Below, in pieces: positions 35,413 to 44,968 of a stretch of DNA of 64,000 nt. The stretch spans positions 50,890-114,889 of the forward strand of contig CACDWF010000005.1 in NCBI GenBank assembly GCA_902556405.1. Reading direction: 5' to 3'. A program made the translations under genes and the position numbers. How positions within the stretch are numbered: the stretch's first letter is position 1; every line of letters begins with the position of its first letter. Source of the stretch: an uncultured Alphaproteobacteria bacterium. GTDB taxonomy: Bacteria > Pseudomonadota > Alphaproteobacteria > Rhodobacterales > Rhodobacteraceae. The notes below the pieces were generated by a model. It was not told where the DNA came from. It saw only the letters and a list, made by a program, of their open reading frames with translations, and made no database searches.

Positions 35413-36462
35413 ATGGCTGAAATTCAACTTAAAAAACTTACAAAACGTTGGGGTAATTTTACAGCAGTAGATGATTTCAATTTAACAATAGCTGATAAAG
35501 AATTTCTCGTACTATTGGGGCCATCAGGTTGTGGAAAAACAACAACAATGCGAATGATTGCTGGCTTAGAGGATGCAACCGATGGAGAAATTTTAGTAGA
35601 TGGCAAAAAAATAAATGACCTTGAGCCAAAGGACCGGGATGTAGCGATGGTATTTCAGAGTTATGCACTTTACCCAAACATGAATGTGTATGATAACATT
35701 AGATTTCCTCTTAAGGTGAGGGGAATAGATAAATCTACGCATAATGAAAAAGTAATGCGTGCGGTGAAAATGGTGGAATTAGAAAATTTTCTTCATCGTA
35801 AGCCTGCTGAATTATCAGGAGGTCAGAGGCAAAGGGTAGCTTTAGCGCGCGCTATCGTAAGAGAGCCAAACGTTTTTTTAATGGATGAACCTCTATCGAA
35901 TCTTGATGCTAAGTTACGAGTATCTACACGCGCTCAAATAAAAAATCTGAGCCATGAACTTGCCGTCACAACTGTCTATGTGACGCATGACCAAGTGGAG
36001 GCTATGACACTTGCTGACAGAGTGGTCGTTATGAGAGAGGGTATTATTCAGCAGGTAGGTAGTCCTACAGAGATATATGACAACCCAGCCAATGCTTTTG
36101 TGGCAAGCTTTATAGGCTCTCCCGCCATGAATTTGATTAACGGAGAGGTTAAAAATAAGAAATTTACTGCTGATTTGACCTCAGTAAGTGGATTAGATGT
36201 AGAAAACTCAAAAGTCACGTTAGGCTTCAGAGCCGAAGACGCTAGCGTTGTGAAAAGCGGCGGTCAAATAAATGCTCCAATTTATACGTTAGAAATCTTA
36301 GGTGATGCAACTATGGTCACCGTTAAGATTGGACAATCATTGGTAAGTATAAAAACAGAAAAAGATTACAGAGCGAATATTGAGGATTATGTTTCAATTC
36401 ATATTCCATCAAAGAAATGTCACCTGTTTGACCATAAAACGGGGGATCGAATTGGGAGATAA
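35413..36462 (+). CDS. Sugar ABC transporter ATP-binding protein, UgpC/MalK type
   Basis: A 349-residue ATPase with Walker A GPSGCGKTT, the Q-loop in VFQSYALYPNMN, signature LSGGQRQR, Walker B VFLMDEPLSNLD and the H-loop VTHDQVEAMTL. A C-terminal MalK-type regulatory OB/TOBE region spans about residues 235-349. It energises the importer formed with the binding protein and two permeases encoded directly downstream. Having the ATPase first and the binding protein second is one of several gene orders seen for carbohydrate importers. Confidence 0.95.
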   Translation: MAEIQLKKLTKRWGNFTAVDDFNLTIADKEFLVLLGPSGCGKTTTMRMIAGLEDATDGEILVDGKKINDLEPKDRDVAMVFQSYALYPNMNVYDNIRFPLKVRGIDKSTHNEKVMRAVKMVELENFLHRKPAELSGGQRQRVALARAIVREPNVFLMDEPLSNLDAKLRVSTRAQIKNLSHELAVTTVYVTHDQVEAMTLADRVVVMREGIIQQVGSPTEIYDNPANAFVASFIGSPAMNLINGEVKNKKFTADLTSVSGLDVENSKVTLGFRAEDASVVKSGGQINAPIYTLEILGDATMVTVKIGQSLVSIKTEKDYRANIEDYVSIHIPSKKCHLFDHKTGDRIGR

Positions 36463-36476
36463 TTTTTCCCATAAAT

Positions 36477-36492
36477 TCTCGAGAAATCGAGA
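36477..36492 (+). other. RNA hairpin with GAAA loop upstream of the binding-protein gene
   Basis: TCTCGA-GAAA-TCGAGA can form a six-pair stem with a GNRA-type tetraloop in the 80-base leader between the ATPase and the binding-protein gene. There is no T-tract, so it is not an intrinsic terminator. Such a structure could protect the binding-protein message or mark a processing site. A second small stem (GTGCT/AGCAC) follows at about 36501-36520. Confidence 0.4.
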
Positions 36493-36542
36493 CAAACCTA
36501 GTGCTTTTAATATTGAGCACAAAACTATCATGGAGTTTTATT

Positions 36543-37784
36543 ATGATTAAAAATATTATGCGGTTGGTTGTAGCAAGTGCTATAGCCGTTTTTGCTGCCC
36601 CTATTTTTGCTGATGGTCACGGATGTAAAATATCGGCAAGGGTAAGCATTGTAGGTAACGAGTTTCCAGCAATCCACGCAGTTGCAGATGGCGCAAAGGT
36701 ATGTAAGGGATCAGAAGTTAAAGCTAACTTGACAGCTGATCACCAAAAAATAAATGTTGCTGGTATGAGTGGTAATCCAGCGGAGTATACTTCCGCCATT
36801 ATAGCCAATTCATCAATAGTTGCGTTAATGAATAATGATGTGATTAGACCATTAGATGATCTTGTCGCAAAACATGGAAAAGGCCTAAAGAAAAACCAGC
36901 TTATCACAATTAATGGTAAAGTTATGGCCGTTGCTTTTATGGCAAATGCACAACATTTAGTTTATCGTTCAGATATTTTAGAAAAAGCTGGCCTATCAGC
37001 TCCAAAAACTTATGAAGATATGCTCGCTGGAGCAAAAATCATAAAAGATAAAGGTCTAATGGATTATCCTCTAGGAGGTGCGTATAAAGCTGGCTGGAAT
37101 TTAGCTCAGGAATTTACAAATATGTATATTGGTCATGGAGGTGAATTTTTTAAGCCGGGTTCAGCTGAAGTGTCAATTAATAATGCAAAAGGAGTGGCTA
37201 CACTTGAGATGTTAAAGGCTCTTTCCGCATACATGAATCCAGATTTCTTGACGCATGACTCAAACGCGACCTCAGCTGAGTGGAAAGCTGGTAACGTAGC
37301 TATGATGAATATGTGGGGATCAAGAATGGGTCCTTTAATGGATCCTGAGCAGTCAACCCCAACGGTAGTAAAAACAACTACACTAGGAGATCCTATGACT
37401 GTTGGAGGAGGATCAACTCCTGCAACAACACTTTGGTGGGACGGTTGGACTGTTGCTAAAAACATCTCAGACGCAGAAGCTGAAGCTACGTTTATAGCAA
37501 TGATGAATGGTATTAATCCTAAAAGATTAGACGATAAAATGATGCCATTAGCTGTTTGGCTGATCGAAGGATTTAAGCCTGGTCCAGCAAATGTAGGCGT
37601 CGCTGCTGCAGCAAGAATGAATGCAATTCCATATCCTATGCTACCTTATCAAGGACTTCTACACTCAGCTCTTGGTAGTGAAATTGTAGACTTTATGCAA
37701 GGTAAAGAAGATGCAGCCACTGCTCTTGCAGACGTTGAAGCTGCTTATACGGCAGCCGCAAAAGAGAAGGGTTTCCTTAACTAA
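36543..37784 (+). CDS. Sugar ABC transporter substrate-binding protein
   Basis: A 413-residue periplasmic binding protein of the carbohydrate (MalE/UgpB-like, cluster B) type. It has a signal peptide of about 23 residues ending APIFA, followed by DGHGCKIS. The body contains the family stretches YRSDILEKAGLSAPKTYEDML and AGNVAMMNMWGSRMGP. Two early cysteines (GCKIS and KVCKGS) could form a disulfide. ATG 36543 follows GGAG at proper spacing. It is flanked by a hairpin upstream and an intrinsic terminator downstream, which should raise its level over the permeases. The ligand is unknown. Confidence 0.92.
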   Translation: MIKNIMRLVVASAIAVFAAPIFADGHGCKISARVSIVGNEFPAIHAVADGAKVCKGSEVKANLTADHQKINVAGMSGNPAEYTSAIIANSSIVALMNNDVIRPLDDLVAKHGKGLKKNQLITINGKVMAVAFMANAQHLVYRSDILEKAGLSAPKTYEDMLAGAKIIKDKGLMDYPLGGAYKAGWNLAQEFTNMYIGHGGEFFKPGSAEVSINNAKGVATLEMLKALSAYMNPDFLTHDSNATSAEWKAGNVAMMNMWGSRMGPLMDPEQSTPTVVKTTTLGDPMTVGGGSTPATTLWWDGWTVAKNISDAEAEATFIAMMNGINPKRLDDKMMPLAVWLIEGFKPGPANVGVAAAARMNAIPYPMLPYQGLLHSALGSEIVDFMQGKEDAATALADVEAAYTAAAKEKGFLN

Positions 37785-37795
37785 AAGCGATCTTG

Positions 37796-37831
37796 TATCA
37801 GGGAAGCTTAATGCTTCCCTGATAATTTTTT
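37796..37831 (+). terminator. Intrinsic terminator after the binding-protein gene
   Basis: A perfect 12-bp stem TATCAGGGAAGC / GCTTCCCTGATA (37796-37807 and 37813-37824) with loop TTAAT is followed by A and six T. It starts 11 bases after the binding-protein stop and ends before the first permease gene. Since the permeases have no other evident promoter, it probably acts as a partial terminator that lowers permease transcription. Confidence 0.92.
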
Positions 37832-37849
37832 GGTTCCAGAGTTTATTTA

Positions 37850-38881
37850 ATGAAACATAAAACTTTTTTTTGGTTCTTTTTGCCTACAGCATCTGCAATG
37901 ATACTTTTTATTGCTTTGCCAATTTTTTCAATTGTCATTCAGTCACTATTTACCCCTCATGATGCTGTAATTATCGTTACAGAGAACTGTGATCCTTTTG
38001 GTTGCAAGCAAGAAACGACAATTGATCAAGAAGCAACAAGAGATTTAAGGAAATCTGAACCATTAGGAAAGTTTGTTGGTTTAGAAATTTATAAGGACAG
38101 AGGCCATCTTGCGGTAAACGAAATAAAAGAAATATGGGTAGAGTCCAATAATTTCGCAGAATTTAGAAATAATATTGGGAACCTACCTTTTTATAGAGCT
38201 ATGGCTTTTACCTTGACATTCACATTCACAGTGACACCGTTAATGCTCGTTTTTGGTTTTATTATTGCACTGGCTGTGAATTCCCTTCATCAGACTTTAA
38301 AGGGTTTAACTATCTTTTTCTCCCTTCTTCCAATGATTGTCTCTCCTTTGATAGGGTCTCTTGTCTTATTTTGGATGATAGACAGTAGAGGAATAATTGG
38401 TGAAGCACTGCAATATTTATTCGAAGACCCTGATTTATCTCTAAAGGCATCCACTGGTCTAACTTGGGTTATGTTGATAGTTTATGGCGTTTGGCATGCT
38501 GCTCCTTTTTCATTCGTTGTCTTTTATGCAGGATTACAAACCTTACCGATGGACACTATAGAAAGCGCTAAAATTGATGGTGCGTCAAGGTTACAACAAG
38601 TTTGGTATGTAGTGATACCTCATCTAATGCCGCTTATTACTTTTGTAGCATTGATGCAATTAATGGATAATTTTAGAGTCTTTGAACCTATAGTTGGCTT
38701 TAGTGCCGAAGCACATGCACAATCTCTTTCATGGTTTATTTTCAATGACTTAGGGGGAGAAACTAGATTGCTTTCGTCTGCTGCAACATCTTCAGTTTTA
38801 ACAATAATAGGTGTCTCTATTCTATTATTTCCTGTTTTGATTAGAACTTGGCGTGATTTCAACGAAAAGAGTGCAAAATGA
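37850..38881 (+). CDS. Sugar ABC transporter permease, MalF-like
   Basis: A 343-residue inner-membrane permease with about six helices. The EAA loop that contacts the ATPase reads IESAKIDGASRLQQVWYVVIP-like around residue 240. A periplasmic insertion of about 80 residues lies between helices 1 and 2 and contains a close cysteine pair (NCDPFGC), a possible disulfide. It overlaps the next permease by ATGA. Confidence 0.92.
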   Translation: MKHKTFFWFFLPTASAMILFIALPIFSIVIQSLFTPHDAVIIVTENCDPFGCKQETTIDQEATRDLRKSEPLGKFVGLEIYKDRGHLAVNEIKEIWVESNNFAEFRNNIGNLPFYRAMAFTLTFTFTVTPLMLVFGFIIALAVNSLHQTLKGLTIFFSLLPMIVSPLIGSLVLFWMIDSRGIIGEALQYLFEDPDLSLKASTGLTWVMLIVYGVWHAAPFSFVVFYAGLQTLPMDTIESAKIDGASRLQQVWYVVIPHLMPLITFVALMQLMDNFRVFEPIVGFSAEAHAQSLSWFIFNDLGGETRLLSSAATSSVLTIIGVSILLFPVLIRTWRDFNEKSAK

Positions 38882-39759
38882 TAAATCACTCTCTTAAACT
38901 TCCTATCTCGCTCAAAGTTTCCATATCGATATTTATTGTTTTTTGGCTAATTATTGCAGCTTTTCCGTTCATTTGGACGCTTTGGGGATCTTTTAAGATA
39001 GAAGCCGACTTCTTTTCAAAAGCAGATTGGATGAACGCTCTGTTTGCACCACGTACTATTGCTGAGAAAGGTGGAGCCTTTACGGGAGATGGTTATTATG
39101 GAGCTTGGGTGCAAGAGAACTTTTGGCAAGCGGTCATAAATACAACTTTAGTATGCTTCTTTGTGGTAGGGACGTCTTTAACAATCGGGACACTAGGCGG
39201 GTATGCGCTTTCAAGATCATCTTATAAGTATACCTTTTGGCTGTTGATAACTGCTCTTATTTTTAGAGCTATGCCTCCGATAACGTTAGTAGCTGGTTAT
39301 TTGCTACCATTTTATGAGTGGAATTTGTGGGGACATTTAGCAACCACTGTTATAGTCTTGGTCGCCATCAATCAGCCTTTTACATTGTGGATGCTGCATA
39401 GTTTTTTTCAAAAAATTCCGAAAGAATTAGACGAAAGCGCAAAAGTCGACGGATGCACGCAGTTTCAGGCTTTTAGGCACGTTATTATTCCTGTGATGTG
39501 GCCTGGTGTTATTACAACAGGACTGTTTAGCTTTTTATTGGCTTACAATGATTTTGCCATAACATCTATGCTTTTATCACAAAACAACCAAACCATGGTG
39601 CCCAAGATAGCTAGTTTTATGGGAACTACACAAACTGAGGGAAATGTAATGTTTGCGGTAGCAGCAGTTGTTTCGACTACTGCACCCTTATTTATTATGG
39701 TCATGTTTTTTCAAAGGCAGATTGTAAGTGGACTGACTGCTGGAGCAGTTAAGGGATAA
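38878..39759 (+). CDS. Sugar ABC transporter permease, MalG-like
   Basis: A 293-residue permease with six predicted helices and the EAA loop DESAKVDGCTQFQAFRHVI. The terminal GLTAGAVKG is typical of the MalG side of carbohydrate importers. It starts within the stop of the MalF-like gene (ATGA) and completes the four-part importer. A 62-base AT-rich gap follows before the dehydrogenase. Confidence 0.93.
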   Translation: MINHSLKLPISLKVSISIFIVFWLIIAAFPFIWTLWGSFKIEADFFSKADWMNALFAPRTIAEKGGAFTGDGYYGAWVQENFWQAVINTTLVCFFVVGTSLTIGTLGGYALSRSSYKYTFWLLITALIFRAMPPITLVAGYLLPFYEWNLWGHLATTVIVLVAINQPFTLWMLHSFFQKIPKELDESAKVDGCTQFQAFRHVIIPVMWPGVITTGLFSFLLAYNDFAITSMLLSQNNQTMVPKIASFMGTTQTEGNVMFAVAAVVSTTAPLFIMVMFFQRQIVSGLTAGAVKG

Positions 39760-39821
39760 ATTTTGAGAAGAAATAATTAAAGAAAATTTTTTTATTAATT
39801 TTAAAGGTAGAGGTTTAAAAA

Positions 39822-41132
39822 ATGGCGGTTAGAAAAATTAAAAACAGTAAATCAGAGGGTGAAAAGCTTCAAGAGGATTTTAACGTAAGGACTGTGGTCG
39901 AAAAAACATTGAAAGAAGTTGAAGTGAAAGGAGATGAAGCTGTTCGTGAGCTTTCAAAAAAGTTTGATAACTTTGATCGACCAAACTTTTTGCTAACAGA
40001 ATCCGAAATTGACGCCGCAATGCAAAAAGTTTCTACGCGCGACATGGAAGATATCAAATTTGCTCAAAATCAGATTAGAAGGTTTGCGAAAGAGCAGATG
40101 AATAGTATGAGTGATGTAGAGGTCGAAACTTTGCCAGGAGTAGTTTTAGGTCATAAAAATATCCCAGTGCAATCAGTAGGGTGTTATGTTCCTGGAGGCA
40201 AGTTTCCAATGGTTGCCTCTGCACACATGTCAGTTTTAACAGCTTCAGTTGCAGGCGTGCCACGTATTATCTCTTCCGCGCCACCTGTAAATGGTGAACC
40301 TCATCCGGCAATCGTTGCAGCAATGAAAATGGGAGGAGCCAACGAAATATACGTGCTAGGTGGTATTCAAGCTGTCGCTGCAATGGCTATTGGCACTGAA
40401 ACGATTAAGTCAGTCGATATGCTGGTTGGACCTGGAAATGCATTCGTTGCTGAAGCAAAACGCCAGTTATTTGGTCGGGTGGGAATTGATCTTTTTGCTG
40501 GACCCACTGAAACAATGGTTATCGCAGACAAAACTGTTGACGCTGAAATGTGTGCCACTGATCTTCTCGGCCAGGCAGAACATGGATATAATTCACCGGC
40601 TTGCTTAATAACTAATTCAGAGAGCTTAGCAAACGATACAATTGAAGAAATTGAAAGACTTTTAAAAATTTTACCAACATCTGATACTGCCAGTGCTAGC
40701 TGGAGGGACTATGGTGATATAGTGTTGTGTGACACTCACGAAGAGATGTTGTCTGTTGCAAACGAAATGGCCTATGAACATGTACAAGTAATGACTGATA
40801 GAGACGATTGGTATCTAGAACATATGCATTCCTATGGTGCATTGTTCTTAGGTCAAAGAACGAATGTAGCGAACGGAGATAAAGTGATTGGCACCAATCA
40901 TACTCTTCCTACAAAAAAAGCAGGTAGATATACTGGGGGCTTATGGGTGGGTAAATTTTTGAAAACACATAGCTATCAAAAAATTCTGACTGATGAAGCT
41001 GCTACAAAAATTGGTGAGTATGGTTCGCGTCTATGCGTTCTTGAAGGGTTTATTGGGCATGCAGAACAGTGTAACTTAAGGGTAAGGCGCTTTGGAGGGA
41101 AAAATATTCCTTATGGGGGTTCAGCAGATTAA
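39822..41132 (+). CDS. Histidinol dehydrogenase-family oxidoreductase, HpsN (sulfopropanediol dehydrogenase)-like
   Basis: A 436-residue zinc- and NAD-dependent dehydrogenase of the HisD superfamily. Motifs include [28 protein letters not shown], the zinc-site LGQAEHG, the catalytic Glu-His in YEHVQVMTD, and GTNHTLPT. It belongs to the catabolic branch that includes HpsN, which oxidises 2,3-dihydroxypropane-1-sulfonate to sulfolactate, and not to histidine biosynthesis; no his genes are near. In HpsN systems the transporter is usually TRAP, whereas here it is an ABC sugar importer, so another diol or polyol is quite possible. It overlaps SnoaL copy B by TAATG. Confidence 0.85.
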   Translation: MAVRKIKNSKSEGEKLQEDFNVRTVVEKTLKEVEVKGDEAVRELSKKFDNFDRPNFLLTESEIDAAMQKVSTRDMEDIKFAQNQIRRFAKEQMNSMSDVEVETLPGVVLGHKNIPVQSVGCYVPGGKFPMVASAHMSVLTASVAGVPRIISSAPPVNGEPHPAIVAAMKMGGANEIYVLGGIQAVAAMAIGTETIKSVDMLVGPGNAFVAEAKRQLFGRVGIDLFAGPTETMVIADKTVDAEMCATDLLGQAEHGYNSPACLITNSESLANDTIEEIERLLKILPTSDTASASWRDYGDIVLCDTHEEMLSVANEMAYEHVQVMTDRDDWYLEHMHSYGALFLGQRTNVANGDKVIGTNHTLPTKKAGRYTGGLWVGKFLKTHSYQKILTDEAATKIGEYGSRLCVLEGFIGHAEQCNLRVRRFGGKNIPYGGSAD

Positions 41133-42199
41133 TGAGTGTTAGTAAATCTGAAAAACTTAAAGAGTATATCTTTCCTCTATTATCTGCCATGAGGGACTTT
41201 TCAGATCAGTCTGTTCAAGAACAACTTGAAAAAATACTAGTTCCAGAATGTCAAATTAAGATGTGTTTTCCTTTTGGAACGATAAAAGGAGCAGAAAATT
41301 ATTTCGGTACTACGTATAAGCCTCTTTTAAGAGCATTTCCAAATCTTGAAAGAAGAGATCTCATCATTTTAGCTGGTGAAACTCCAGAGGGAACCGACTG
41401 GGTTGCCTGTATGGGAAACTATTTTGGGACCTTTGTATCTTCTTTTTTAGATATTTTACCGACAGGACAACACGCTCACATGCGATTTCATGAGTTTTAC
41501 AGATTTGATAAAGAAAAAATAGTTGAGATTCAAGCTATATGGGACTTACCAGAGCTAATGATGCAATCAAACTCATGGCCGATGGCACCACAGCTGGGGA
41601 AGTTCATGTGCACTCCTGGTCCAATATCCGGTGATGGTTTATATGCGAAAGGTGACGGAAATACAAGTATGTTGAAAATTAAAAACATGCTTACAGATTT
41701 GTGTAAGCACCCGTCTGACCCAAACCCAAAAGCAATGAAACTTGAAAAATATTGGCATCCTCAGTTCAATTGGTATGGTCCTGCCGGAATTGGAACTTGC
41801 AGAGGAATTTCAGGGTTTAGAAACTGGCATCAAATACCTTTTCTAAATGCAATGCCAGATCGAACGGTAGATGACAAGTCAGACTTCCATTCGAAATGGA
41901 AAGCCGATACATATTGGATTGCAGAGGGGTTATATGTATGTGAAACCGGCTGGCCAAATATGCATATGCAATTAAACTTCGACGGATGGTTGGGAATTGC
42001 ACCAGTTAATAAAGAAATATTTTTACGTAGTCTCGACTTTTGGAAGTTAGGAGAGGATGGTTTAATTAGGGAGAACTGGGTTTTAGTTGATCTTTTGGAT
42101 ATGTATGATCAGATTGGAATAAATGTTTTTCAAAGGCTTAGGGAATTAAATAAATCGAGATCACATAGCGATATTAAAATAGATGAGAACTACCAATGA
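41132..42199 (+). CDS. Double NTF2/SnoaL-like domain protein (copy B)
   Basis: A 355-residue protein with two SnoaL-like domains. The first spans about residues 10-150 (IKMCFPFGTIKGAENYF), the second about 195-340 (WYGPAGIGTCRGISGF). It is a clear relative of copy A. It is translationally coupled to the HisD-like gene upstream (TAATG) and to the SDR downstream (ATGA), so its product is probably needed in step with these two dehydrogenases. The catalytic residues cannot be assigned. Confidence 0.82.
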   Translation: MSVSKSEKLKEYIFPLLSAMRDFSDQSVQEQLEKILVPECQIKMCFPFGTIKGAENYFGTTYKPLLRAFPNLERRDLIILAGETPEGTDWVACMGNYFGTFVSSFLDILPTGQHAHMRFHEFYRFDKEKIVEIQAIWDLPELMMQSNSWPMAPQLGKFMCTPGPISGDGLYAKGDGNTSMLKIKNMLTDLCKHPSDPNPKAMKLEKYWHPQFNWYGPAGIGTCRGISGFRNWHQIPFLNAMPDRTVDDKSDFHSKWKADTYWIAEGLYVCETGWPNMHMQLNFDGWLGIAPVNKEIFLRSLDFWKLGEDGLIRENWVLVDLLDMYDQIGINVFQRLRELNKSRSHSDIKIDENYQ

Positions 42200-42960
42200 A
42201 TTTACCTAGCACACCCTCATTTTCGTTAAAAAACAAACGTGCTCTTATTGCAGGCGCCTCTTCGGGAATTGGTTTAGCATGCGCAGTCGCTCTTGCTGAA
42301 TATGGAGCTTCTATAACAATTGCTGCAAGAAGGTCACAGAAATTAGAAGAACTAAGCGCCTCTTTAAAAGATAAGGGAATTTCTACCGAGTTAGTAGAGT
42401 TAGATGTTTCAAAGACTGATAGAACACTTCAAACTATAAGCCGTTTAGATCCTTTTGATATTTTAGTAAACTCAGCAGGAATTGCTAAGCATTCTCTTTC
42501 TATTGAAACTAAGGAAGCTGATTTTGATGATGTAATGAGCGTTAATTTAAAAGGTGCCTATTTTCTTACTATGGCGGTAGCAAGAAGGTTAATGTCGGCA
42601 AATAAAAGTGGTTCATTAATTAATATTTCATCACAAATGGGACTGGTTGGAGGGCAAGAGCGTGCCGTATACAGTGCTTCTAAACATGCTGTAGAAGGCT
42701 TTACTAAATCGATTGCAATTGAATTGGGTGGCTCTAACATAAGAGTTAACACAATATGTCCGACTTTTATACTAACTGATTTGACTAAACCCACCTTTGA
42801 TGACCCCAAAAAACTCTCTTGGATTAAAAGTAAAATTAAATTGGGTCGAGTTGGGAAAGTTGAAGATATTATGGGAGCAGTAGTTTTCTTAGCTTCTGAT
42901 GCATCTGCTTTAATTACTGGCAGCTCTCTAGTAATAGATGGAGGTTGGACAGCAGAATGA
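42196..42960 (+). CDS. SDR family oxidoreductase (gluconate 5-dehydrogenase/FabG-like)
   Basis: A 254-residue classical SDR with GASSGIG for cofactor binding, NSAGIA, the catalytic Ser in NISSQMG and YSASK, and the C-terminal SSLVIDGGWTAE. The closest general type is the polyol/sugar-acid dehydrogenase group. It overlaps both neighbours by ATGA, so the operon is tightly coupled. It probably performs a second oxidation or reduction on the imported substrate. Confidence 0.9.
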   Translation: MNLPSTPSFSLKNKRALIAGASSGIGLACAVALAEYGASITIAARRSQKLEELSASLKDKGISTELVELDVSKTDRTLQTISRLDPFDILVNSAGIAKHSLSIETKEADFDDVMSVNLKGAYFLTMAVARRLMSANKSGSLINISSQMGLVGGQERAVYSASKHAVEGFTKSIAIELGGSNIRVNTICPTFILTDLTKPTFDDPKKLSWIKSKIKLGRVGKVEDIMGAVVFLASDASALITGSSLVIDGGWTAE

Positions 42961-43970
42961 AGAACTCAAAAGTAACATCTGCAAACGTAGCCGAGCTTGC
43001 TGGAGTTTCCCAATCGGCTGTAAGTAGGGTATTTACCCCAGGGGCATCCGTTTCTATGAAAACCACCACAAAAGTAAAAGAAGCCGCTTTAAGCCTAGGA
43101 TATCGACCCAACTCAATTGCTAGAGCAATGGTATCCGGCAAAAGTCGTATGATCGGTGTAGTCGTAGCATACTTAGAAAACCAGTTCTATCCTGAGGCGC
43201 TAGAACGCCTCTCGAATTGTCTCCAGGAAAAAGGATATCATGTGTTGATTTTTATGGCGGGGAAAGACAGGCAAAGTATAGATAATGTAATCGAAGAAAT
43301 TTTGGACTATCAAGTAGATGGAATAATTGCTGCATCAGTGTCAATGTCCTCTGGTTTATCTGAAAGATGCCGTAATGCTGGCATACCCATGGTTCTATTT
43401 AATAGAGCTCAAGACGAACCCAATATGTCAGCCATCACCTCTGATAACATTGAAGGTGGCAAAAAAATTGCAAAATTCTTAATTAGTTCTGGTCATAAGA
43501 AGATTAGTTACATAGCAGGATGGGAAGGTGCCTCTACTCAAAGAGACCGTGAGGCTGGTTTTATCTCTATACTTAATGATGCTGGACTATCTTTACATAG
43601 TAGGAAAGTAGGTAATTTTGTACTTGAAGAGTCTAGAGAAGCTACAAGATCAATGTTCTTAAACAATGCTCCTGAGGCAGTATTTGTAGCTAACGATCAT
43701 ATGGCCTTTGCGGTTATGGATACCCTCAGATATGAACTTGGACTAAAAATTCCGGACGATGTTTCAGTTGTGGGTTACGACGACGTTCCTGCGGCATCTT
43801 GGCCCTCTTATTTACTAACAACCGTCCAACAGCCAGTAAATATCATGGTTAGAGAGACTGTAGAGATACTGATTGAAAAAATAGAAAATCCCGAGGCAAG
43901 ACCTCAAAAAATTAAGGTTGACGGACCTCTTATTTTAAGAAAATCAACCAAAATTAATAAAGGACATTAA
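42957..43970 (+). CDS. LacI-family transcriptional regulator
   Basis: A 337-residue repressor with a helix-turn-helix at the N-terminus (SANVAELAGVSQSAVSRVF), a hinge (GYRPNSIARAM) and a periplasmic-binding-protein-like effector domain ending SVVGYDDVPAASWPSYLL. The start at 42957 overlaps the SDR stop by ATGA. Encoded inside the catabolic operon, it probably represses it through the TTGCAAACGTATGCAA site at 35375, with release by the imported sugar or a product. Confidence 0.93.
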   Translation: MKNSKVTSANVAELAGVSQSAVSRVFTPGASVSMKTTTKVKEAALSLGYRPNSIARAMVSGKSRMIGVVVAYLENQFYPEALERLSNCLQEKGYHVLIFMAGKDRQSIDNVIEEILDYQVDGIIAASVSMSSGLSERCRNAGIPMVLFNRAQDEPNMSAITSDNIEGGKKIAKFLISSGHKKISYIAGWEGASTQRDREAGFISILNDAGLSLHSRKVGNFVLEESREATRSMFLNNAPEAVFVANDHMAFAVMDTLRYELGLKIPDDVSVVGYDDVPAASWPSYLLTTVQQPVNIMVRETVEILIEKIENPEARPQKIKVDGPLILRKSTKINKGH

Positions 43971-43972
43971 TA

Positions 43973-44938
43973 ATGAAGGGCTTTGCGGAGAAATGGAAAG
44001 ATCTACCAGACTATATTTTAGGAATTACTAAAGAAATCTGGGAAGATAGGGGTATCGATACATTAAATCATTATTACACTAAAGATATTCCCATGCGTTT
44101 TCCTGAAGGTATTTCGATTGGCAATCAAAATACAATTAATGGAACCTTAGCAACTTTATCTGAATTCCCAGATCGACAATTAACGGGTGAAGATGTGATA
44201 TGGAGTGGAGATGATAAAACGGGCTTTTTATCTTCACACCGCTTATTAACAATGGGAACTCACCTAGGTAACGGCTATTTTGGTAAAGCAACTGGTAAGC
44301 GTTTTGTAATAAGAGCAATTGCAGATTGTTCCGCTATAAATAATCAGATAAATGATGAATGGTTAATCAGAGACACAGCTGGGATTGTTAAACAATTAGG
44401 CATGGACCCCAAAAAATTTGCTTTAGACTTAATTGAAAGAGAGGGGGGTCCAGAAAATTGTATTAAGCCCTTTTCTCCATCAATAGATGTTAAGGGTCCT
44501 TATAGAGGCTATGGTAATGATAATAAGTGGGGCCAGAAGTTAAGTGAAATTCTTACTGGAATAATGCAAAAAAACTACTCTATTATCCAAAAAGAATATG
44601 ATCGAGCGGTTCAAACCGAACACCCTGGAAGCACTACGGTTCATTCCTGGGCTGATACTGAATTTTTATGGATGGGGCTGAGATCGTCTTTTCCAAACGC
44701 AACATTTAAACTAGAGCATGTTATTGGCAGGGAAGACCCTATGCTTTCGCCAAGAGCGGCTGTCCGTTGGAGTTTAAGTGGTAAACACGAAGGTTGGGGT
44801 ATGTTCGACGCACCCAGTGGTGCAGAGGTATACATTATGGGATTTACTCACGCCGAATTTGGTCCCTATGGATTAAGAAAGGAATTTACTCTTTTTGATC
44901 CAGTTTCAATTTGGAAACAAATATATATGCAAAAATAA
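43973..44938 (+). CDS. SnoaL-like domain protein (copy C, divergent)
   Basis: A 321-residue protein with two NTF2-like halves, the first about residues 10-140 (NHYYTKDIPMRFPEGISIGNQ) and the second about 185-315 (WADTEFLWMGLRSSFP, HEGWGMFDAPSGAEVYIMG). It shares size and layout with copies A and B but lacks their GPxGIG motif, so it is a distant paralogue and may have another role. It follows the LacI gene by two bases. Confidence 0.75.
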   Translation: MKGFAEKWKDLPDYILGITKEIWEDRGIDTLNHYYTKDIPMRFPEGISIGNQNTINGTLATLSEFPDRQLTGEDVIWSGDDKTGFLSSHRLLTMGTHLGNGYFGKATGKRFVIRAIADCSAINNQINDEWLIRDTAGIVKQLGMDPKKFALDLIEREGGPENCIKPFSPSIDVKGPYRGYGNDNKWGQKLSEILTGIMQKNYSIIQKEYDRAVQTEHPGSTTVHSWADTEFLWMGLRSSFPNATFKLEHVIGREDPMLSPRAAVRWSLSGKHEGWGMFDAPSGAEVYIMGFTHAEFGPYGLRKEFTLFDPVSIWKQIYMQK

Positions 44939-44968
44939 ATTTTATATTGGTTAAAAAAAGGAGAACTT

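Noticed and set aside
36454..36470. GGGA...TCCC pairing at the end of the first ATPase gene as a terminator
   Set aside because: Only four pairs around a nine-base loop and no downstream T-tract; too weak to call.
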